Of a DNA stretch of 64,000 nt, positions 57,240 through 64,000 are shown in pieces. Under the pieces are notes generated by a model, which was not told the origin of the DNA, searched no databases, and worked only from the letters and a program-made list of their open reading frames with translations. Source of the stretch: Smittia aterrima (Eukaryota > Arthropoda > Insecta > Diptera > Chironomidae). Numbering within the stretch: position 1 is the first letter of the stretch; each line of letters opens with the position of its first letter. The translations under genes were made by a program, and so were the position numbers. The DNA is taken from the NCBI GenBank assembly GCA_033063855.1, contig CP093830.1, positions 17,608,854-17,672,853 on the forward strand, read 5' to 3'.

Positions 57240-59679
57240 ATGTTTTTCGAGAAAGCGAAAATGGAAGATGATGAAGAGTCTGTAGATTTGATTCCAAAGA
57301 TTCAAGAACTTCACATCATTCAGATTTTCGGATTCGATGGTAAAATTAAATAATTCAAATCAATTTTCAATAAATTTTTAATTTGGTTACAGGAAAAATT
57401 CCACTGAGAGTTCACCCGGACCAACAACATTTGATTTTCGCGATTGGCAACAAAATTTCGATTCTCAACATCAAAACGAACAAACAAGAATTTCTCTCAG
57501 GTCACACTCACAACATCTCAACTTTGGATGTTTCACCAAGCGGCAGATTAGTTGCAAGCGGTCAAATCAATCACATGGGCTTTCGAGCTCATCTCATTGT
57601 TTGGGACTGGCAAAAGAAATGTGAAATCTTACGACACGAGCTGCACAAAGTTAGAGTTCAAGATTTGACTTTCTCATCAGACGAGGAGCATATCATGAGT
57701 CTCGGTGGCAAAGATTGTGGAATGATCATCGTTTGGAACATAAGAAAAAAGTTTGTTAATTTAACTTCCTTTCAGTTTCTATGGAATTTCACTTTTATTG
57801 TTTCGTAGTTTGGCAGTTTGTGGACAAATGGCAGCGAGAGAAACAACAGGTGAAGCAACGATTATCGGCGGATTGCATCGCAGAAGCAGAATTTTTATAA
57901 CTGGAGGGAATCGTGAGTTAAATTAACGTTTGAAGCAAAGTTCAAGTTTAAATAAATTTCAGAGAATCTTCGATTGTGGAAGCTTGACTCAACAACTCGT
58001 CGAATCTCAGCTCAAGATGTTGCCGTTGGCAAATTAAGAAGAGACTTCACTTGCATGAAAGTAAACGAGGAAGATGAGACAATGTATGTCGGAACTAAGT
58101 CTGGTGACGTCGTGAAGATTTATCTGAACTGCAGCGACGATTCATCGTCAGCAGGTTCAGACAAAATTCCGACGTTACTCGGCTGTTTCGCTCGTCATAA
58201 TCCGCAGAAAGCTTTCGGCAAGGATTGCGAGAAGTTTGAGAATGGCGTTCGAGATTTGTTGATTTTACCTTCGGGACAATTGATCATCGGAGCTGGCGAT
58301 GGCAGCGTTGAGATCGTTGAGGAACGAAATGGAAAGTTCAAGGATTATCCTTCGCCGACATGGCCGAACTTTAAAGTTTTGAAACGAGCGAAGATTTATG
58401 GAATCATTTCTTCACTTCAACTTCTTCAAAACGATTTGTTGCTCATCGGAACTGAGAACTGCGAAATTTATTCGATTCCACTTCGAACGTTCGATCAAAA
58501 TCAGATCAAGCTTTTGAAAACTTGTCACACAAGTACAGTCAACGACATTGCGTTCCCTCACGATTTTCCAAATTGCTTCGCCACAGCGAGCTACGAGACA
58601 ATTCGCATTTGGTCGAGCACGAAGAAAGTTGAACTCTTGAGAATTATTGTTCCCAATTTCGAGTCAAAGTCTGTCACTTTCTCGCGCGATGGAAAGTCAA
58701 TCGTTTCAGCTTGGAACGACGGAATCATTCGCGCTTTCACTCCTCTAACTGGAAAACTAATTTACGCGATTCCTAACGCTCACAACAAAGGATGCACAGC
58801 AGTTGCTTTGACAACAAATGGTAAGACTCTCGTGTCTGGTGGAATTGAAGGTCAAGTTAGAGTCTGGAGAATTGAGCCAGAGAAGCAATCTCTCGTTGGT
58901 GTTTTAAAAGAACATTTCGGACCAGTTGCAACGATTGAGATCAATAAATATGACTCAGAAGTTGTCAGCGCATCGTCGGGTAACAAAATCGTTTAAATTA
59001 CTTTCAATCTAGTCACTAAAGTTTTCATCTTTCAGATGGATCTTGTATCATTTGGGACTTAATGAGACTCTCACGAAAACACGTTTTATTCGCAAACACT
59101 CAATTCACGGCTGCTCGTTACTTATTTAGTGGAGTTCAAGTGTTGACATCAGGAACAGATCGAACGATCAGTTATTGGGAAGTTTACGATGGATCACTTG
59201 TGAGAGAGAAAGAAGGAAGCAAAGTTGGACCAGTCAACTGTTTGGCGATAAACTCGAGTGGAGATTATTTCGTGTCATCTGGAATGGATTGCATCGTAAA
59301 ATTGTGGAATTATGAACTTGGAGAAGTCGTCGCTCAAGGTTACGGGCACGCTGGGATCGTCACATCCTGCAAATACAGTCCCGACTCAAAGTTTCTCATC
59401 ACTGGCGGTCAAGATGGAGCAGTTTTTATTTGGAGAGTCCCCGAAGAGTTCCAGATCAATCCTCCGGTTAAACAAGAAAAAACGATGAAGAAGTCGAACA
59501 CGAACATTCATCTTCGTCAACCTGAGCAGATCCGCGATTTCGGAAGTCGTCGATCAACTAAAATGATGTCGCTCGCGACTAATCGTCCTGCGATCCCGAA
59601 ACAAGCTCCGATCGATCCTCACATGGATGTTCACAGTGTGAGCGGTGAAAGCTCAAGAAGCTTCAACTCTCGAAAGTAA
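57240..59679 (+). CDS. CFAP52: Cilia- and flagella-associated protein 52 (WDR16), WD40 protein
   Basis: Axonemal inner-microtubule protein of motile cilia and sperm flagella; in insects expected in sperm and chordotonal neurons. Exons: 57261 (or 57240)-57339, 57393-57750, 57809-57912, 57963-58979, 59036-59679; 733 or 740 aa depending on which of two in-frame ATGs is used. The family start IIQIFGFDGKIPLRVHPDQQ is followed by two WD40 propellers: FLSGHTHNISTLDVSPSGRL, MGFRAHLIVWDWQKK, SIVSAWNDGIIRAFTPLTGK, GSCIIWDLMRLSRK, TSGTDRTISYWEVYDGSLVR, FLITGGQDGAVFIWRVPEE. All four introns are 50-58 bp with GT...AG ends. The C-terminus runs about 80 basic, Ser-rich residues beyond the last WD repeat, longer than the ~620-aa vertebrate proteins. 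An AATAAA-type signal follows at ~59705. Confidence 0.95.
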
Positions 59680-59702
59680 TTTGTGCAATTTCTAACTTTT
59701 TT

Positions 59703-59712
59703 TAAAAATAAA
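59703..59712 (+). terminator. Polyadenylation signal of CFAP52
   Basis: AAAAATAAAA about 25 bp after the stop codon, the only close AATAAA on the plus strand. Confidence 0.6.
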
Positions 59713-62700
59713 ATTCTTTGTCGAAGAAGCTTCTTCGTAAAACATTTCTGGTGTTCTCGCTTCTTAAAAGCTTTCTTTAGATAAATTGCGAGGTTCTGTT
59801 ACACAAGATCAATCCAAGACAACTTTCGTAATCATTTTTTATTCACGCTCGTGAAACTTTTGGAATGTTTACCATTGGCACTGAAAAATTTCCGACAAAT
59901 TGATTCATTTCGGTTTCGGAATCAATTGAAAGCGATACAGACAAAGTATCGAGTGTTGTTGCTTCTTTACAAGTCAATCGAAGAATTTGAATTTTTTTTT
60001 AAGGAACGACGCAGAGATGATTCAGCAAAAGTTGATTTCAAATGCAAAGAGAACTCTTAGCAGGTTCAAGACAAACGCAGCGCTCTGATCGATCTAACTT
60101 TAATGACTTTACAACAGTTCATTTGTCATCGAACGCTAGATCAATTTATGGACTAAATGATAATAAAATTACTTGAACAGGATGTAATGAGAATATCTAC
60201 TTGCTTTTGGATCTTCCTTTGATTGTTTTTTTACCTTGAAAGTCATGTCGCCAACAAAAGTCGATTTATTCATTTATTTGTGTTGTTGTGGGATTTGAAT
60301 AACGAATAAATCTACTCGATTTCTGGAGGAAAAATCTTATGAGAGTGAAAATCTCATGAGCTGACAGATGACGAAATAATTTAAGCCACTCGAAGCCGCC
60401 GCTCCAGACGCTTACGACAGTTTTCTTCTCATTAATTCATGTTCTACTTGAGGATTCACTCGGAATATTTAATTCAATTGAAATCTTTCTCTCGCGCTCC
60501 GATACCGCGCCGAGGTTCACTGAAGACATCAAAGGCCTCTCATGCGCCACACTAAACTTGTAAACATATTTATTTCGCAATTTATTTTATTCCTTTTCGC
60601 TTTTCTCTCTCTCACTCCCTCCCGCAAATTAAGACATTCACCGCAAAAAGGTTTTCATCGCTTTCCGCTCTCGCTTTGGATCTGACGATAAACGCTTTGA
60701 GCTCAATCGATACATTCTTGTTGAAGTTATTAATTTAGTAATATTTTATTGAGATATATGTTGAGTTTCGCGAAGCATGCTCGCGCATATGTTGCCTCGT
60801 TTGAGTATCATTGAATATTAGTTGCGATATTTGCGTTCAAGGAAATTATTTTTGATTTACAACGATCGCTGGTGAAGGCGGCACATTAAGACTTTCTTGC
60901 ATTTCAATAATTCAAATCGATTTATTAAATAAAAGTATTTTTTTCCTACGGGAAAGTAGCGCAGGTAAGTTTGAAATGATTTCGTTTGCTGTTGCTAATT
61001 GATACATTTTAATTTCGAAGCGATTGTGAGAAAGATTTCTCAGCCAATATCTCACGATGATATCGCGCTCGCAGATAGTTTCGCTTCTCCTTTTATGGCT
61101 TTTTCGACGGAAATTGCGAGTTAATTAAGAGATAAATTTATTGAAATTGCGTTCGTTGGAAACTAATTGAAGTATTTAGAATCGAGTTTCTGATTAATTG
61201 TAAAATGTCTCTTCGTGTACTTCTCGAGGGCTCTTACTCGAAGATTTCTTTAATTTGCAGCTCATTCTCGCTGTGCGATGTCAAAGCAATTCCCACTTTG
61301 ATTATCATGCGATGACAGGCTACAGTTTCCTTAAAAGGAAAGAAACGCGTAAGCTTTAATTAAGAATGAAATAATCAATTAATTAAATTGGGTTTCTGCT
61401 TAGGGACACCAGCAACGGTGAAACGAAGGAGTTAACGAATGATTTCATTTCAATTACAGGCAACGATTACTTCCATAAAATCATGCGAATACGCTTGGGC
61501 ATTGCCTGACCATAATTTGTTTGGTCAACATGTTTTATGACGCTCAATCGACTCCAGAGAACTCCAATTGCCATAAAGTCTTATCATCTAATCAACTCTT
61601 TTTCTCATTCCTTTTTAATTAAGTCGAAAGTTTCCTTTGACTTCTCGCTTAACGCGGAATTTTATTTTGATGCGATTGACAACTTGCGCATCGATTTCAA
61701 GCCCATAAAGCGAAGCCATCTGAAGAAATCTTCGAACTGTCAGACAGCAAACCAAAACAAATTCCTGAGAGTCACTCTTGAGAACACCTTGCGAGTTTTA
61801 TTGTTGCTCCATTAAGAGGCTATTGACAAGAGACTTAGCTAAGAAGCCAAAACGAGAAAAATTCAAATCAAATGGACCTTTTATTGCATTTCAAGAAGTC
61901 ACAGTCGGAGGCTTCTTTTGAGGAATAATGCAATTTTAAAGTGCTCAAGCTATTGTTCCCTTTCTTAACGTGTGCCTTTCGTCCTGTCAGGGAAGATTCT
62001 TGAAACTCATCAGGGCATGTGCTAAACTCGAAGAACTTTAAAAATTGCATTCTCGAAATTTTCTTTGTTTCATTGATTTCGTTTGGAAACAACTTTTTTT
62101 CACAATTGATAACACAAGTTGGGTTTGTTCATCTCCTCGAGCATCTGGAGGTGAAGGTTTTGAGGTAGAGAGTGTTAGGTTGACTAGAAGAAGTCTTGAA
62201 GAATTCTTTTTGAAGGAAAGTTTCTCCTAGTCAACCTCGGAGCTCACAAAAGTTTTCATAATTAGCATGAAATTGAAAAGAATCGAGAAATGTAACAAAC
62301 AAAGTGCAAGGATAAAAAACAAGAGGAATTGTTTAAAAAAATTATTTTGGCGCCGAAGGCGTTGCCTAAAGTCTGCAAAATTGCGTTGGCTCGCTGCGGA
62401 GAGTCTCAAATATCAAAAGAGCTCGGAAAAGTAATTTGTCAAAGGACTTTTTTTAGCCTGCTCCTTCTTTAGCTTCTTGGAAATGCCGAAAAAAACTCTA
62501 AATGACCAGTTGTTGTGTTCGAGGCGTGAAGCAATTGATTTCGATGATGTCGAGTAACAAATTTCAAGCTTCAACTTATCAGCAGCAGACTCCGATCATT
62601 ACTTTCAATTTATCGTCACGGGAACGAGACAGTTCCACTCTCACTTGAGCATCGTCTGATAGTTTAGCTTTCTCATCAATTATAGGCTTGGCTAAGCGAT

Positions 62701-64000
62701 AAGCTTAGCGACTACACGACTCGACTTGATAATTTAAATTGCCGTTCAACTCTCGGCCTCTTGCTTAATCAGAAGTCCAATTCAAATTTATTACGAATGA
62801 TTAAATTTGTTTTTGAAATAAGATGATTAATTGCTTTAAAGCAATACAACCGAACTTCTCAATTAGCTACATCTAAGAGAGAAGGAATCGACTGATAAGC
62901 GATCTCGATGGTCGGACGATTCGGTTGCTCTCGCAACTCAATGAACTTGAGATTTGTTTTGAACGACTTCACACTAGACATCTCCCAGTTTGATTTCGAG
63001 TGCTAACTGTACCAACAAAGTTCTGATTCCGCTTTAATTAATCCCCAATTATTTTAATTCAATCAGACGCTTCTCTCATTATCGCCTCTGAGGAATTAAT
63101 TTATTAATTTTTCTTATCACAAATTGTTGCTCTAGAAAATAATTCATTCAAAGTGACGTCTGACCTCCTCATGGACCACAGAAGGAAAAATGATTTAATT
63201 GGAGGACAGGACGGGACGTAAAGAGAGAGAAGTGCGAGATAACGTTGAAATGTATGAAGTCAATTTTTAATTAATTACGAATTCTTGGCGCATGAAAGTA
63301 ATTAGCATTGATTAAAGATTTTTTTTTCGTTTCGTCAGCGCAGAAAAGGTCGCGATTGACGTTATCAAAGCGAAAATTCGATTCACTTCGTTAAACCAAT
63401 AAAAATTCTCCAAATCAACTTTTCATCGCTTCGAGCTGCTGCGCTAATTTTTCCTGATTAGAAATATTGGATTTGTTAAACGCGATTTCAATTTGTTTGA
63501 ATCGGTTGGATAGGTTAAAGCGATAAAAAGTCAATTACTGCCACTAATTAATTTGTTTACGCTTGTAAAAGCAGATGCAGGTAAGTTGAAGCTGAAAAGT
63601 TTAACTCAAAATTGAAAAGCGACGATTTAATTATTTTCAAAGAAAATTTTCTTGTGCTCGATGATTTGCGTTTATCGATTATCAAATTATCAGCACGCTC
63701 CAACGAATTATCCGCTGCACACTTCAGCAGTCAAACTCGTTTCCTTCTCAAAGCATGATTGAGCAATGATTTGCTTTGGTTAAGTCTTGACATGATTACA
63801 GATTTCTTCAGAGATTTGAAAATAAACTAAACAACAATCTCAACCTCTAACAAAAACAAAATTTGCTGAATTTTCATTTCACTTGCGGTTTTTTCTTTAT
63901 TTTAAGTAAACTTTCTTATCATCTTCATCTTTAATACGTTTAACAACCTCAACATTGCGCATGATCTGCCAGACAACTCTCGCTCACAAATTTGTTTCTA
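59713..64000. other. Intergenic DNA at the right edge
   Basis: No protein gene is supported. Two strong donor-like strings CAG|GTAAGT occur on the plus strand at 60962-60970 and 63578-63586. They could end non-coding leader exons of a gene beginning beyond the window. No acceptor or coding partner is visible. Confidence 0.45.

Overview
This window is eukaryotic and almost certainly from a fly of the nematoceran type, probably a non-biting midge (Chironomidae). The base composition is AT-rich, most introns are about 55-65 bp with GT...AG ends, and the recognisable genes are insect genes: Ada2b, an F-box/LRR gene, an artichoke-type LRR receptor, the Hox gene labial, an RR-2 cuticle protein and the ciliary WD40 protein CFAP52. 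The family assignment is inference from gene content and style. The insect/dipteran assignment rests on clear protein similarity.

Left part (1-9 kb): Ada2b on the minus strand; a 2.05-kb LINE-like insertion flanked by a perfect 30-bp target-site duplication; an F-box/LRR gene with a 5'UTR intron; a decayed LRR fragment; a degenerate inverted copy of the retroelement; and an AT-rich block with two perfect hairpins. 9-13 kb is repeat-scarred DNA without a convincing gene.

Middle part (13-28 kb): the most rearranged and most interesting region. The apparent ancestral order is preserved on the right: artichoke (minus), then a small secreted EGF-domain gene (minus), meeting an srGAP-type RhoGAP gene (plus) tail to tail. 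At the 5' side of srGAP lie three inverted partial copies of the artichoke-tail/EGF segment. One is an intact short ORF without the EGF domain, one is a frameshifted EGF copy joined to an artichoke tail, and one is cut off inside the EGF domain and joined directly to the middle of an srGAP F-BAR exon. The srGAP copy has lost its 5' exons, the catalytic core of RhoGAP and most of SH3 (both losses in frame), and probably a splice donor, so it reads as a recent pseudogene. On the other side of the block a gene for an acidic repeat protein, built on an 18- to 21-unit 15-bp minisatellite, also lacks a recognisable 5' exon.

Right part (28-64 kb): mostly non-coding DNA around developmental genes. 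It holds a three-exon secreted, prohormone-like precursor (31.2-31.9 kb); labial in four exons with a 7.7-kb first intron (39.5-48.6 kb); an RR-2 cuticle gene with a TATA box (53.1-53.8 kb); and CFAP52 in five exons (57.2-59.7 kb). A cuticle gene beside labial recalls the Drosophila Antennapedia complex, where the Ccp84A/Edg84A genes lie next to labial. Two TGATTGATTG sites (labial intron 1 and about 1.3 kb upstream) are candidate Labial/Exd autoregulatory sites.
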